Positions 1 through 10,172 of a stretch of 38,690 bases of DNA are shown here, piece after piece. The stretch's first letter is position 1, and every line of letters starts with the position of its first letter. Source of the stretch: Altererythrobacter sp. KTW20L (GTDB lineage: Bacteria; Pseudomonadota; Alphaproteobacteria; Sphingomonadales; Sphingomonadaceae); NCBI RefSeq assembly GCF_023501975.1, contig NZ_JAMFLH010000016.1, positions 1-38,690 on the forward strand, given 5' to 3'. The notes below the pieces were generated by a model, which had not been told where the DNA came from, searched no databases, and worked only from the letters and a program-made list of their open reading frames with translations. Position numbers and translations under genes: made by a program.

Positions 1-221
1 GTGTGGGGCTCTACAGTCAGGTGGGGCGATAAAGGTTGCGACGGCTGATTGCCGGTTGCGCGGGAAATATGGGCAAAAGCCAGTCTTTATCCGCAGTGAG
101 CGGCATTTTCCTCGTTGCTCCCCCTGTCTGGGTTGAGCCACGACCCGCCGCGCAAGCGGTTATCATCGCGGGTCGGGCTCCTTACGCTTGCTGCACCCCT
201 CCCGGAATTGAAGGAAGTTTC

Positions 222-599
222 ATGAAAACCGCACTCCTGCTCATGTCCGCCCCGTTGCTGGCCGTGGGCGTCGCCCAGGCTCAGGAAGCTCCGCAGCAGG
301 CACCGCCCATGCAGCAGCAGGCACCGACTGCTCCGGCCGAAGTTGCCGACGACGAGGTTGCCCGCTTTGCCCTTGCGGCGCTCGTCATCGAGCAGATCGC
401 CGCTGACGAAAACATGGCGCAAGAACAACAACAATCGGCCATGATGGAAGTCGTCACACAGGCGGGGCTTGAACCCCAGCGATACAACCAGATCGCGACC
501 GCCAGCCAGAGCGACACCCAGTTGCAACAACGCATCCAGGCCGCTGCAGACCAGCATATTGCGGCGGCGCAACAGGACCAGGCAGCGCAGAACCAGTAA
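222..599 (+). CDS. Secreted DUF4168-type protein
   Basis: The 125-residue product starts with a signal peptide (residues 1-20, ending AQA before QEAPQQ), so it is probably periplasmic. A Gln/Pro-rich linker follows, then a helical domain with the pattern YNQIATASQSDTQLQQRI. That pattern is typical of DUF4168, a family of unknown function in proteobacteria and cyanobacteria. The ATG at 222 was chosen over upstream in-frame starts because it has a GAAGGAAG ribosome site and opens directly into the signal peptide. A strong hairpin terminator follows the stop codon, so the gene is probably monocistronic. The family call rests on remembered motif shape. Confidence 0.8.
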   Translation: MKTALLLMSAPLLAVGVAQAQEAPQQAPPMQQQAPTAPAEVADDEVARFALAALVIEQIAADENMAQEQQQSAMMEVVTQAGLEPQRYNQIATASQSDTQLQQRIQAAADQHIAAAQQDQAAQNQ

Positions 600-603
600 C
601 GCC

Positions 604-635
604 ATCGGGGAAGGTTCGCAGCCTTCCCCGATTTT
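604..635 (+). terminator. Rho-independent terminator after the DUF4168 gene
   Basis: Perfect 11-bp arms, ATCGGGGAAGG and CCTTCCCCGAT, enclose a 7-nt loop and run into TTTT. It lies 5 bases after the stop codon. Confidence 0.85.
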
Positions 636-759
636 CGCTCAGAAGCCTGTCGCAAGGGCTTGATGCGCCTGTGTCAATGGCTCGCTCCGCCATGCTTCGT
701 CACCCGGCCCGATGAACTCCGCCCGCCAGTCAGCCAGCGCAGGATTGTTCAATCTTGCG

Positions 760-785
760 GGAACCTGCCCTGCTTCCCGACCGTC
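760..785 (+). promoter_or_regulatory. Possible EcfG-type general-stress promoter
   Basis: GGAAC at 760-764, a 17-base spacer and CGTC at 782-785 resemble the alphaproteobacterial EcfG consensus GGAAC-N16/17-CGTT, with one mismatch in the -10 box. It sits 46 bases upstream of the DUF1328 gene, a family often linked to stress. The rest of 636-831 shows no gene. Confidence 0.4.
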
Positions 786-831
786 TGGAGAAGGAGCAAG
801 CAACCACGCAGATGTCTAGCCGGAGAAGACC

Positions 832-1005
832 ATGATCAAATGGGCAATTATTTTCGCTGTCCTGTCCCTTGTGATGGCGGTTCTGGGTTTCGGCGGCCTT
901 GCAGGTGCCTTCATGGACATCGCCCAGGTCCTGTTCTGGCTGGCTGTGATCATCACCGTCATTCTCTTCGTGCTCGGTCTCACGATCTACAAGAAGATCA
1001 CCTAG
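832..1005 (+). CDS. DUF1328 family small membrane protein
   Basis: A 57-residue protein that is almost entirely two hydrophobic helices around a glycine-rich turn (LGFGGLAGAF), ending in YKKIT. This is the layout of the DUF1328/YtjA family of inner-membrane peptides of unknown function. The ATG at 832 follows a GGAGAAG ribosome site with 3-base spacing. The transporter gene starts 30 bases downstream on the same strand, so the two may be cotranscribed. A possible EcfG promoter lies upstream, which would make it a general-stress gene. Confidence 0.8.
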   Translation: MIKWAIIFAVLSLVMAVLGFGGLAGAFMDIAQVLFWLAVIITVILFVLGLTIYKKIT

Positions 1006-1035
1006 CACGGCGGGGATGGCACACGGGATGGTAGC

Positions 1036-2092
1036 GTGACCGGGCAGGCATCGGGAATCGGCGAACGCGCATTCATCAGGCGCACGCTGATCGTACTGAC
1101 GCTGGCAGCGCTGTTCTTCCTTACCTGGCAATTGCGATCTCTCCTGCTGTTGTTCTTCGGAGCAGTGCTGATCGCGGTAATTTTCCGTTCGATTGCGCGG
1201 CCGATCCGGCGCTTCACCAAAGCCCCCGACGGCTTGGCCGTCGCGCTGGCGGTCCTGGCGGTAACCGGTGTCCTGGCTGGCGCAAGCTGGATGTTCGGTT
1301 CGGAAGTGAGCGCACAAGTGCGAACGCTTACGGAGGCATTGCCGGATGCGTGGCGAGTGATCGAACGTCGAATCAGCGAATGGGCCTTGGCCGAGAGCGT
1401 GGAGGATATGCTCGGAAGCGCGATACCGAGCGGCAGTGGCGTGCTTTCGGGTTTGAGCCGCTTCGTGTTGTCGTTCGGCAGCGGGCTGGCGGATATTCTG
1501 GTCGTGATGGTTGGCGGAATTTATCTCGCCGCGCAGCCGCAACTCTACCGGCGCGGAGCCTTGCAGCTGTTTCCGCCGCAACGCCGTGAACTGGCCGGCA
1601 AGGCCTTCGACGAGAGCGGACGAGCTCTGCGCTTGTGGTTGAAAGGTCAGCTCATCTCGATGGTCATCGTCGGCCTCCTGGTCGGGGTCGGTCTGTGGTT
1701 GATCGGGGTTCCATCCGCACTTGCGCTTGGACTTCTTGCCGCCCTTCTTGAATTCATCCCTCTGGTTGGCCCGATCCTGGCAGCCTTGCCAGCCTTGTTG
1801 ATCGCCCTGGCACTGGGACCGCAGACTGCGCTGTGGGTGCTGGGCCTTTACCTGATTGTCCAGCAGATCGAAGGCAACATCCTCCAGCCCGTGGTTCAGC
1901 AATATGCGGTCGATCTGCCGGCAGTCACCTTGCTGTTCTCTGCTGGGTTTCGGCATGCTGTTCGGTGCCGCCGGAGTTGTCCTTGCCGCACCGCTGACCG
2001 TTGTGTGCTATGTGCTGATAAAGCGGCTATATGTCAGGGAAGCTCTGGGAACTCCCACCGCGATTCCGGGTGAGGAAGTGGGCCGGGACTAG
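1036..2092 (+). pseudogene. AI-2E family transporter, frameshifted
   Basis: From the GTG at 1036 the product is a multi-helix permease of the AI-2E/PerM family. Typical signatures are LLEFIPLVGPILAALPALL, the pore-proximal amphipathic segment, and QQIEGNILQPVVQ. After residues AVTLLFS, at about 1939-1945, the frame degenerates into Cys/Arg-rich sequence. The expected last helices (LLGFGMLFGAAGVVLAAPL, then VVCYVLIKRLY) continue in the next frame to a stop at 2092. A 2-base loss within a CTCT run, or a 1-base gain, explains the shift. It is either a disrupted gene or a sequencing error. The substrate is unknown; family members export diverse small molecules or ions. Confidence 0.8.
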
Positions 2093-2335
2093 GGGCTGCA
2101 AAACTTTCCTACAGTCCTCGCGACATGCCACATCGCTGCCATGGTATCCATCAGCCCCCTTCGGCGCGTTCTTCGTCCCCCGGCTCACGTCCCCGACGAT
2201 CACGTCTTCGCCCGGGCAGGTGTCACTTTGTCCGCCGGTGCGCAAACCCGCCCGAATTCCCCGCTTTTACCCCCAAAACGAAAGTGACACCCTGTCTCTT
2301 GTGTCACCTTTATTCGCCTCCTCCGCCCACGCCAA
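2093..2335. other. Intergenic region with GTGACA/TGTCAC mini-repeats
   Basis: No convincing gene is visible. It holds TGTCACTTTGTCC (2221-2233) and an inverted pair GTGACAC (2284-2290) / GTGTCAC (2301-2307). Related motifs recur at 3431-3480 and 28939-29026. Confidence 0.5.
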
Positions 2336-2367
2336 AACGGCCCGGAACGTGAGAGTTCCGGGCCGTT
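2336..2367 (-). terminator. Flagellin terminator
   Basis: Perfect 13-bp arms AACGGCCCGGAAC and GTTCCGGGCCGTT surround a 6-base loop. Read on the minus strand, the stem lies about 48 bases past the fliC stop and ends in GTTTT. Confidence 0.8.
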
Positions 2368-2414
2368 GGGGGTGTGTGGGAGGCCTCGGGGAAAGGCCCC
2401 CCGGGGTGCTTGGT

Positions 2415-3230
2415 TTAGCGCAGCAGCGACAGGACGTTCTGCTGGCTCTGGTTGGCCTGGGCCAGCATCGCGGTCGAGGCCTGGCTCAGGATCTGCGACT
2501 TGGCGAGCGCGGTCGTTTCGGCCGAATAGTCGGTGTCAACGATGCGGCTGCGGGCGTCGCTGAGGTTGGTGGAATTGGTGGTCAGGTTGTTGATCGCCGA
2601 TTCCAGGCGGTTCTGGCCGGCACCCAGCGTGGCGCGGGTGGCGCTGATATCGCCCAGGGCATCATCAACGTTGCCGATCGTGGTGTCGGCCAGGGCCGCC
2701 GTGCTCACGTCGAGCGCCGCGCCGAGGTTCGTGCCATCGATGCCCACGCTGGTCAGGGTGACCGTGTCGGTGGCATTGGTGGCGATATCGACCGTCACGT
2801 CGGTGCCGGCGGTGGTGCTAAACAGGGTCACGCCGTTGAACTCGGTGTTCGCCAGGATGTCGTCGATCTGGGCCGACAGTTCCGCCACTTCGGCATCCAT
2901 GTAGCCACGGTCATCGGCGGAATAGGTTTCCGTCTTCGACTGGACGGCCAGTTCACGAACGCGCTGGAGCATGTTCGATACTTCGTCGAGAGCGCCTTCG
3001 GCGGTCTGGGCGAGCGCAATGCCATCATTGGCGTTGCGGATGCCCTGGTTCATGGCGCGGATGTCGGCGGTCATCGTGGTGGCGATGGCCAGGCCGGCGG
3101 CGTCGTCCTTGGCGCCGTTGATGCGCTTGCCGGTGGACAGGCGTTCCATCGCCACGCCCATCATCTTTTCGGCAGAGGTCGAGGCGTTCGAAGCACGCAG
3201 GGCACTGATGTTGGTGTTGATAACGGCCAT
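2415..3230 (-). CDS. fliC: Flagellin, short form
   Basis: The filament subunit, exported through the flagellar type III apparatus. At 271 residues it has the conserved N-terminal D0/D1 helices (MAVINTNISALRASN; LSTGKRINGAKDDAAGLAIA) and C-terminal D1/D0 helices (ILSQASTAMLAQANQSQQNVLSLL). The middle is only a short Thr/Asp-rich segment, so the outer D2/D3 domains are essentially missing. The ATG follows AGGAGA with 6-base spacing. It is transcribed divergently from the flagellar operon and ends at a strong terminator. No good -24/-12 element was found upstream. A weak sigma-28-like pair (TAAA near 3343-3346, GCCGCTCT on the minus strand at 3328-3321) is the best promoter candidate. Confidence 0.97.
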   Translation of the reverse strand: MAVINTNISALRASNASTSAEKMMGVAMERLSTGKRINGAKDDAAGLAIATTMTADIRAMNQGIRNANDGIALAQTAEGALDEVSNMLQRVRELAVQSKTETYSADDRGYMDAEVAELSAQIDDILANTEFNGVTLFSTTAGTDVTVDIATNATDTVTLTSVGIDGTNLGAALDVSTAALADTTIGNVDDALGDISATRATLGAGQNRLESAINNLTTNSTNLSDARSRIVDTDYSAETTALAKSQILSQASTAMLAQANQSQQNVLSLLR

Positions 3231-3350
3231 TGTAGGTCTCCTGGTTGGTATCTCGGTTGGTCTTCGTCACATGCATTTGCCGCAGCCTGCATTCGTCGTT
3301 TGGCGCGGCTGCCAACCACAAGAGCGGCCCTGTCGCCGGATGTTTAAGGC

Positions 3351-3365
3351 TGGCCCCGCAGATGC
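3351..3365 (+). promoter_or_regulatory. Candidate sigma-54 promoter of the flagellar operon
   Basis: TGGCCC-N5-ATGC matches the Caulobacter-type flagellar -24/-12 consensus TGGCCC-N5-TTGC at 9 of 10 fixed positions, with correct GG-to-GC spacing. It lies about 117 bases upstream of the sigma-54 activator that heads the operon, which suggests autoregulation. It is a sequence match only. Confidence 0.45.
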
Positions 3366-3430
3366 GCCGTTTTGGGCGATAGGTGTTTTTGCGCAGGGTT
3401 AAGTTTCCGCATTGTTGGACGTTGGAGCGC

Positions 3431-3480
3431 CACTTTGTCCCCACAGATCGCAGGGTGATCAGGGTTAACGGGGACAAGTG
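3431..3480. repeat. Inverted repeat before the flagellar regulator
   Basis: CACTTTGTCCCC (3431-3442) and GGGGACAAGTG (3470-3480) pair across a 27-base loop, with one extra T in the left arm. The right arm ends 2 bases before the regulator's ATG. The arms resemble the GTGACA-type mini-repeats elsewhere in the window. It could be an operator or a 5' UTR structure. Confidence 0.5.
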
Positions 3481-3482
3481 AC

Positions 3483-4744
<1,262 letters not shown>

Positions 4745-4748
<4 letters not shown>

Positions 4749-5113
4749 ACGGCGTTGGCGGGATTGGCGCTGCGGGAGGGGGCCTGCAACAGGTCCTCGC
4801 CATCCGTCGCCAGGTGGTCGAGCAATCCGATGCCCTGCGCAACCTGCGCGAGGCGGGGGCGAGCGGACAGACGGGCGCTACCCCCGAAGTCGGCGGCGGC
4901 TTTGCCGATACGCTGCGCTCCACGCTGGACCAGGTCAACACGACCCAGGCCCGCGCAAACGACATTTCCGCCGCCTACGAACGTGGCGAAGTGACCGACA
5001 TCGCTCAGGTGATGATGGCCCGCCAGGAATCCAGCGTGGCCTTCGAGGCCACCCTGCAGGTGCGCAACAAGCTGTTGTCCGCCTACCAGGACATCATGCG
5101 GATGGGAGTGTGA
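4745..5113 (+). CDS. fliE: Flagellar hook-basal body complex protein FliE
   Basis: FliE joins the MS ring to the proximal rod and is among the first rod proteins exported. The 122-residue product has the usual C-terminal helical region: [13 protein letters not shown], then [22 protein letters not shown] and the [19 protein letters not shown] tail. It starts at a GTG inside the regulator's stop codon and ends 3 bases before fliF. The N-terminus is glycine-rich and divergent, which is normal for the family. Confidence 0.95.
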
Positions 5114-5116
5114 TAG

Positions 5117-6742
5117 ATGGCTGAAGCCGATCTTCCCGCGACCCGCAGCCTTTCACCGCTGGGCGGCACGGGGACGCTGACCGAGCGGCTTAGCGGCCTG
5201 ATGGCCAATCCGCTGGTCCGCCGCAGCCTGCCTGGCTTTGCCGGCGTGGGCACCCTGGCGGCAGTAGGCCTGCTGTACATGGCCCTGGCCGAAGGGCCGA
5301 GCCGCATGCTCTATTCCAGCCTGACCGACAGCGAGCGCGCCAGCGTGACCGCCGCGCTCGATGCGGGCGGCATATCCTACAATATCGATCCGGGCACCGG
5401 GGCGCTCAGCGTGGCTGAGGAGAACCTCTACCGCGCGCGCATGCTGGTGGCATCGGACGGCGCGCTGGCCAGCCCGGACAGCACTTCCGAAATGCTCGAC
5501 GCGATCCCGCTGGGTTCCAGCCGCACGCTGGAAGGCGAGCGGCTCAAGAACGTGCGCGAGCGTGAACTGATGCGCACGATCGAGGAGATCGACGGGGTGG
5601 AGGCGGTGCGCGTCCATCTCGCTTCGCCCGAACGCAGCGTGTTCGTGCGCGACAATGTGGCCCCGACGGCATCGGTCATGCTGCGGCTGGCGCGCGGGCG
5701 GTCGCTGTCGAATGACCAGGTCCAGGCGGTGGTCAACCTCGTCGCGGGATCCGTCCCCGGCCTGTCGCCCGATGCGGTGCGGGTGGTGGATCAGCAGGGA
5801 CGCCTGCTGTCCGATACCGGCGGCAACGCGGGTGACGCGCTGGAACTGCAACGCCAGTTCGAGGACAAGCTGCGGCTGCAGGTGGCGCAATTGCTGTCGC
5901 CGATGATCGGAGCAGGCAATTTCTCCACCGAAGTGCAGGTGGAGCTGGAAATGGCCGAGACCACTTCGGCGCGCGAAAGCTATGACAACGAAGGCGTGGT
6001 GCGATCGATCAGCGAGAGCAATTCGACGCGCGGCGGTGAAGCACTGGCAGGCGGCGTGCCCGGTGTAACCGCCAACACCCCGCCGCCGCCCAACGGGCTG
6101 GAGGAAGGCCCGCCGCAGGGCAATGCGCCCGGCGGGCAGCCTGCCATTGCCAATGGCGACACCAGCTCGCAGCGGACCTATGAACTGGGCCGCGAGGTCG
6201 CCGTATCGAGCACGAGGCCCGGCAGCGTGCGCCGCATATCGGTGGCCGTTGCCCTGTCGGAAGAAGCACTGGCAGCCATTGCCCCCGCCACCGCCGAACA
6301 GGTCCAAGAGCTCGTCTCTGCCGCCGTGGGCGCCAACGAGGCGCGCGGCGACCAGGTGCGGGTGGTCACCGGCGCATTCGAGGCAATCGAAGAGAACACC
6401 ATCCCGTTCTACGAAACCAGCTGGTTCGCCATGGCGCTGCGCTATGGCACGGCGCTGATCGCGGTACTCCTCGGCCTGCTCCTCGGCGTACGGCCGATTA
6501 TCGCCGCCTTGCGCGGTCCCAAGCGTGATGAGGCAAGCGTTGATGATGGCAACGAGGCTGAAGCCGCCGCCGAGGGCTCGCCCGCATCACCGATCCAGAT
6601 TGTCGGCCAGCAACCGGGCAATTCGCCCCAGGATGACCTGCGCGAGCAGGTCGATCTTGCCCGTCGCCTCGCCAATGAGCAGCCCGAACGCGCCGCCGCC
6701 GCCCTGCGCCGGATGCTCGCCGCCCCTGTTGCCGGGACCTGA
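5117..6742 (+). CDS. fliF: Flagellar MS-ring protein FliF
   Basis: FliF builds the inner-membrane MS ring on which the export gate and C ring assemble. The 541-residue protein has an N-terminal membrane helix (about 38-57), YscJ/RBM periplasmic domains (SLTDSERASVTAALDAGGI; VRVHLASPERSVF), a Pro/Gly-rich loop (about 312-345), a second membrane helix (about 440-460) and a cytoplasmic C-terminal tail that binds FliG. The tail ends LARRLANEQPERAAAALRRML, the usual FliG-binding helix. It is followed 2 bases later by fliG, the partner gene. Confidence 0.97.
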   Translation: MAEADLPATRSLSPLGGTGTLTERLSGLMANPLVRRSLPGFAGVGTLAAVGLLYMALAEGPSRMLYSSLTDSERASVTAALDAGGISYNIDPGTGALSVAEENLYRARMLVASDGALASPDSTSEMLDAIPLGSSRTLEGERLKNVRERELMRTIEEIDGVEAVRVHLASPERSVFVRDNVAPTASVMLRLARGRSLSNDQVQAVVNLVAGSVPGLSPDAVRVVDQQGRLLSDTGGNAGDALELQRQFEDKLRLQVAQLLSPMIGAGNFSTEVQVELEMAETTSARESYDNEGVVRSISESNSTRGGEALAGGVPGVTANTPPPPNGLEEGPPQGNAPGGQPAIANGDTSSQRTYELGREVAVSSTRPGSVRRISVAVALSEEALAAIAPATAEQVQELVSAAVGANEARGDQVRVVTGAFEAIEENTIPFYETSWFAMALRYGTALIAVLLGLLLGVRPIIAALRGPKRDEASVDDGNEAEAAAEGSPASPIQIVGQQPGNSPQDDLREQVDLARRLANEQPERAAAALRRMLAAPVAGT

Positions 6743-6744
6743 CC

Positions 6745-7749
6745 ATGAGCCTTGCCGCCCCAGCCTCCGAAGCCGAACGCGCCGCCGTCATCCTGATGCT
6801 GATGGACGACACCGAGGCCGCCAGCCTGCTCGGCCAGCTCGAGCCGGCCGAACTGCAGCTGCTGGGCGAAAAGATGATCGCGCTGGGCGATGTCGGGCCC
6901 GATCGCATTGCCACGGCCATCGAAGGCTTCGTCCGCCACGCCGCCAGCGGATCCCTGTCCGGCCATGACCGGCCCGCGCAGTTGCGCAGCCAGATGGCCA
7001 TGGCGCTGGGCGAGGTGAAGGCCGATTCCATCATGCAGCGGATCGCCCCTGCCGAGCGTCCGCGCAGCCTCGAACTGGCGCGCTGGCTGGCGCCGCCAGT
7101 GCTGCTGGGCCTGCTTGAAGGCGAACACCCGCAGGCCATCGCCGTGCTCCTGCTGTTGCTGGAGGCCGAACCGGCTGCCGAACTCCTGTCGCTGATGCCC
7201 GCTACGCAGCATCCCGAACTGATCGAGCGGATCGCCCGGATGCGCAAGGTTTCGCACCACGCCATGACCATGCTCGACGAGATACTGTCGGCCCGCATCG
7301 CCCGCCGGTTCGGGCAGGAAGCCCTGACGCTTGGCGGCGCGCGCGAGGCGGCAGACCTGATCAACATGGCAACGGGCAATATCGGCAAGGTGGTGATCCC
7401 GGCCATCAGTGAGCGCGATGCTGACCTCGCCCGCGCGATCGAGGCCGAAATGTTCACCTTCGAGATGCTGTTCGAACTCGATCCGATGGCCATGGGACGC
7501 CTGCTGCGCGATGTGGAAAGCGAAGTGCTGGTCGATGCGCTGAAGGGCCTGGAGGAAGAACAGCGCGGTCCGTTCTTCGCCGCCATGTCGAGCCGTGCGG
7601 CCGATGGCGTGCGCGACGAAATCGAGATGCGCGGCCGCCTCAAGCTGTCCGAAGTGCGCGAGGCGCAGCGCCGCATGGTGGCCAAGGCCCGCGAGCTGGC
7701 CGACAGCGGCGAGATTGTCCTTGGGGCAGGGGATGGCGACTTTGTTTAG
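6745..7749 (+). CDS. fliG: Flagellar motor switch protein FliG
   Basis: A C-ring component that takes torque from the stator. The 334-residue protein contains the middle-domain EHPQ motif (E127-Q130, GEHPQAIAVLL) and a C-terminal charged helix region (FTFEMLFELDPMAMGRLLRDV). It ends with the typical FliG sequence MSSRAADGVRDEIEMRG...VREAQRRMVAKARELADSGEI. The length matches the family. The last 17 bases overlap fliH. Confidence 0.97.
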   Translation: MSLAAPASEAERAAVILMLMDDTEAASLLGQLEPAELQLLGEKMIALGDVGPDRIATAIEGFVRHAASGSLSGHDRPAQLRSQMAMALGEVKADSIMQRIAPAERPRSLELARWLAPPVLLGLLEGEHPQAIAVLLLLLEAEPAAELLSLMPATQHPELIERIARMRKVSHHAMTMLDEILSARIARRFGQEALTLGGAREAADLINMATGNIGKVVIPAISERDADLARAIEAEMFTFEMLFELDPMAMGRLLRDVESEVLVDALKGLEEEQRGPFFAAMSSRAADGVRDEIEMRGRLKLSEVREAQRRMVAKARELADSGEIVLGAGDGDFV

Positions 7750-8377
7750 TCCCGCCTTTGCCTCCGGCTTTACGCCAATGTTCGCCGCGTCGCCCGAAGC
7801 CGGTCCCGATGCAGGACCGGCCTGGCTTTCCGCCCTGGCCAATCGCGGGGGATTTTCCGCCGATACCGCCTTTGCCCGCGCTGCTGCCGATGCACCCGCC
7901 GACCTGGTGCAAGAAGAGCAAGCGGCCATCGCCGCCGCTCTGGCCGAAGGCGAGGCCCGGGGTCGCGCGCTGGCCGAGGCCGAATTTGCCGAGCTGGCCG
8001 AAGTGCGCGCCACCCTGTCGCTGTCGATGGCCCAGCTCGACGAGATCATGCAGCAGCAGCTTGCCGCGCACCTTGCGGAAGCCGTTGCCGCGCTGTGCGA
8101 AACCGCGCTCGCCCCGCTGGTGCTTGATCGCGCGGCGCTGGAGCGCAGGTGTGTAACAGCGGCTGGCATGGTGGGTGAAGGGATCATCGACGCCAGCCTG
8201 CGACTCCATCCCGATGATGTGGCTCTGCTCGATTCCGGCTTCGCCTCCACCTGGCACATCCTGCCCGACGTGACGCTGGAACGCGGCACTGTAGTATTCG
8301 ACACGGTCGAAGGTGCGGTGATCGACGGTCCGAGCGAATGGCGCCTGGCCTTGCGCGAGGCGCTGGGCCTGTGCTGA
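7733..8377 (+). CDS. fliH: Flagellar assembly protein FliH
   Basis: FliH regulates the FliI ATPase of the export apparatus. The 214-residue product has an Ala/Glu-rich coiled coil in the middle (EEQAAIAAALAEGEARGRALAEAEFAELAEV) and a globular C-terminal domain with LRLHPDDVALLDSG, the FliH/HrpE signature. The ATG at 7733 was chosen for the GGGGCAGGGG ribosome site and for the fit between fliG and fliI. An open frame extends further upstream but reads through fliG. Confidence 0.88.
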   Translation: MATLFSPAFASGFTPMFAASPEAGPDAGPAWLSALANRGGFSADTAFARAAADAPADLVQEEQAAIAAALAEGEARGRALAEAEFAELAEVRATLSLSMAQLDEIMQQQLAAHLAEAVAALCETALAPLVLDRAALERRCVTAAGMVGEGIIDASLRLHPDDVALLDSGFASTWHILPDVTLERGTVVFDTVEGAVIDGPSEWRLALREALGLC

Positions 8378-9732
8378 GCGTGATCGAGGACCAGATGCGG
8401 CGCATGGGCCGCTCCGCTCCGCTGCCACCCGCCACATTCGGCCCGGTTCCATTGGGCCGGATCGTCAGTTGCGATGGCGGGATGATCGAAGTTTCGGGCC
8501 TAGCCGCGCCCATTGGCACCCTGTGCCGCGCACGGGTGCGGCCGGGCGAACATGCTCCGGCGGCGGAAGTCGTCGGCTTTCGCGGCGGGCGCAGCCTGAT
8601 GATGCTGCTGGGCGATACGGTGCGGCTGCAGCCCGGCACGCTGGTGCGGGCGGAAGGCCGCCCCGGCATGGTCATGGTGGGCGAGGATTATCTTGGCCGC
8701 GCAGTCGATGGCACCGGCACGCCGATAGACGGCGGGCCGCCGGTGAACGGCAGTGCCGCCTGGCCGCTGGGCGGTTTGCGCGAAGGGGCGCTGGAGCGGA
8801 CTTCGGTCAGCCAGCCGTTCGATTGCGGCATCCGCGCCATCAACGCGCTCGCCACCCTGGGTGAAGGCCAGCGGGTTGGCATCGTGGCAGGGTCCGGCGT
8901 AGGCAAGTCGGTGCTGCTCGACATGATGGTGCGCGGCGCGGACTGCGACGTGGCGGTGATCGGCCTGATCGGCGAACGCGGGCGCGAGGTGTCCGACTTT
9001 GTCGCCCGACACATGGGTGGCGACCGGCGGATGAAGACCGCACTGGTCGCGGTTCCGGCAGACCACGCCGCCAACCTGCGGCTGCGGGGCGCGCAGCTGG
9101 CTTGCAGCCTGGCCGAATATTTCCGCGCCCAGGGCAAGCGCGTGCTGCTGGTGCTCGACAGCCTGACCCGCGTGGCCCACGCGGCGCGCGAGATTGCCCT
9201 GTCTCTGGGCGAACCCGGTGCGGCGCGCGGCTATCCTCCCTCCGCACTTGCGGCCATTACCAAGCTGATCGAGCGGGCGGGCAATTCCGCCACATCGGGC
9301 GGGGCGATCACCGGGATCTATACCGTCCTGGCCGATGGCGACGATGCCAACGATCCCGTGGTCGATACGGCGCGCGCGATCCTCGATGGGCACATCGTGC
9401 TCAGCCGCGAGATTGCCCAGCGCGGGGTCTATCCCGCGATCGACGTGCCAGCCTCGCTCAGCCGGGTGATGGAGGCCGTGGCCGACCCGGTCCACCGCAG
9501 GCAGGTGCGCGAATTGCGCGGGCTGGTGGCGGCAATGGACAGCAACCGCGATTTCCTGCTGATGGGGGCCTATCGCGCGGGCGTCGATCACCAGCTCGAC
9601 CGGGCCATCGCCATGCAGGATGCGATCCGCATGTTCATGGAACAGGAAGCTGGCGAGACCGTGCCGCTCCACGCCAGCATTGCCGCGCTCGGCGGGCTGA
9701 TGGGCCATGCGCAATCCCAACCGCAGGGTTGA
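8371..9732 (+). CDS. fliI: Flagellum-specific export ATPase FliI
   Basis: A cytoplasmic ATPase that powers substrate unfolding and loading at the type III export gate. The 453-residue product has Walker A GSGVGKS (174-180), the LIGERGREV segment, Walker B RVLLVLDSLTRVAHA and the T3SS-ATPase signature region GAARGYPPSALAAITKLIERAG. The GTG at 8371 overlaps the fliH stop; the GTG at 8380 is an alternative. The last 26 bases overlap fliJ. Confidence 0.97.
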   Translation: MLSVIEDQMRRMGRSAPLPPATFGPVPLGRIVSCDGGMIEVSGLAAPIGTLCRARVRPGEHAPAAEVVGFRGGRSLMMLLGDTVRLQPGTLVRAEGRPGMVMVGEDYLGRAVDGTGTPIDGGPPVNGSAAWPLGGLREGALERTSVSQPFDCGIRAINALATLGEGQRVGIVAGSGVGKSVLLDMMVRGADCDVAVIGLIGERGREVSDFVARHMGGDRRMKTALVAVPADHAANLRLRGAQLACSLAEYFRAQGKRVLLVLDSLTRVAHAAREIALSLGEPGAARGYPPSALAAITKLIERAGNSATSGGAITGIYTVLADGDDANDPVVDTARAILDGHIVLSREIAQRGVYPAIDVPASLSRVMEAVADPVHRRQVRELRGLVAAMDSNRDFLLMGAYRAGVDHQLDRAIAMQDAIRMFMEQEAGETVPLHASIAALGGLMGHAQSQPQG

Positions 9733-10138
9733 CCTGCTGCGCCGCATGACCCGCCTGCGCGAGGTCGAACAACGGGCCGCCGCCCTGCGCGTGGCCGAGG
9801 CAGCGGGACTGCACGGCCAGCTTATCCACCTCCACCAGCGCAGTGGCGAGATCGCGGCGGCCTATGCCAGCCACGAACATACCCACAATGCGGGCGATCT
9901 GGCCGGGCGCTTGCGCTTCCTGGCGGGCCTGCAGGCGATCCTCCACGAAACCGAAGGCGACCGGCGCAAGGCCGAACGGTCGAGCGAGGAGGCGCTGAGC
10001 GAACTCAAACTGGCCGAGCGCCGCCGCGACGTAGTGGGCGAGCGGCTGGTGGCCGAGCGGCAGGCGGCGGAAAAACAGCTCCGCGCGCGCGACGTTGCGG
10101 GGCCCAGTCCAATTTTGGCACGGAAATTGAAAGGCTGA
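9707..10138 (+). CDS. fliJ: Flagellar export chaperone FliJ
   Basis: FliJ is the coiled-coil stalk of the FliHIJ ATPase complex. The 143-residue product is almost entirely charged alpha-helix, with Arg/Glu/Ala-rich heptads (LLRRMTRLREVEQRAAALRV; SEEALSELKLAERRRDVV). This is the expected length and make-up for FliJ. Sequence conservation is low in this family, so position between fliI and fliK carries much of the call. Confidence 0.85.
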   Translation: MRNPNRRVDLLRRMTRLREVEQRAAALRVAEAAGLHGQLIHLHQRSGEIAAAYASHEHTHNAGDLAGRLRFLAGLQAILHETEGDRRKAERSSEEALSELKLAERRRDVVGERLVAERQAAEKQLRARDVAGPSPILARKLKG

Positions 10139-10172
10139 AGGCAAGCGTCATACTCCAGCGGGAATTCGACAC

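Noticed and set aside
3231-3480. Sigma-54 promoter for fliC on the minus strand
   Set aside because: Candidate GG...GC pairs at correct spacing (for example TGGGGACAAAGTGGC) match the consensus poorly, so no feature was called.
6442-8304. 620-residue minus-strand ORF
   Set aside because: Antisense of fliF-fliG-fliH; Ser/Arg/Ala-rich composition from GC-rich codons in the wrong frame, with no domain.
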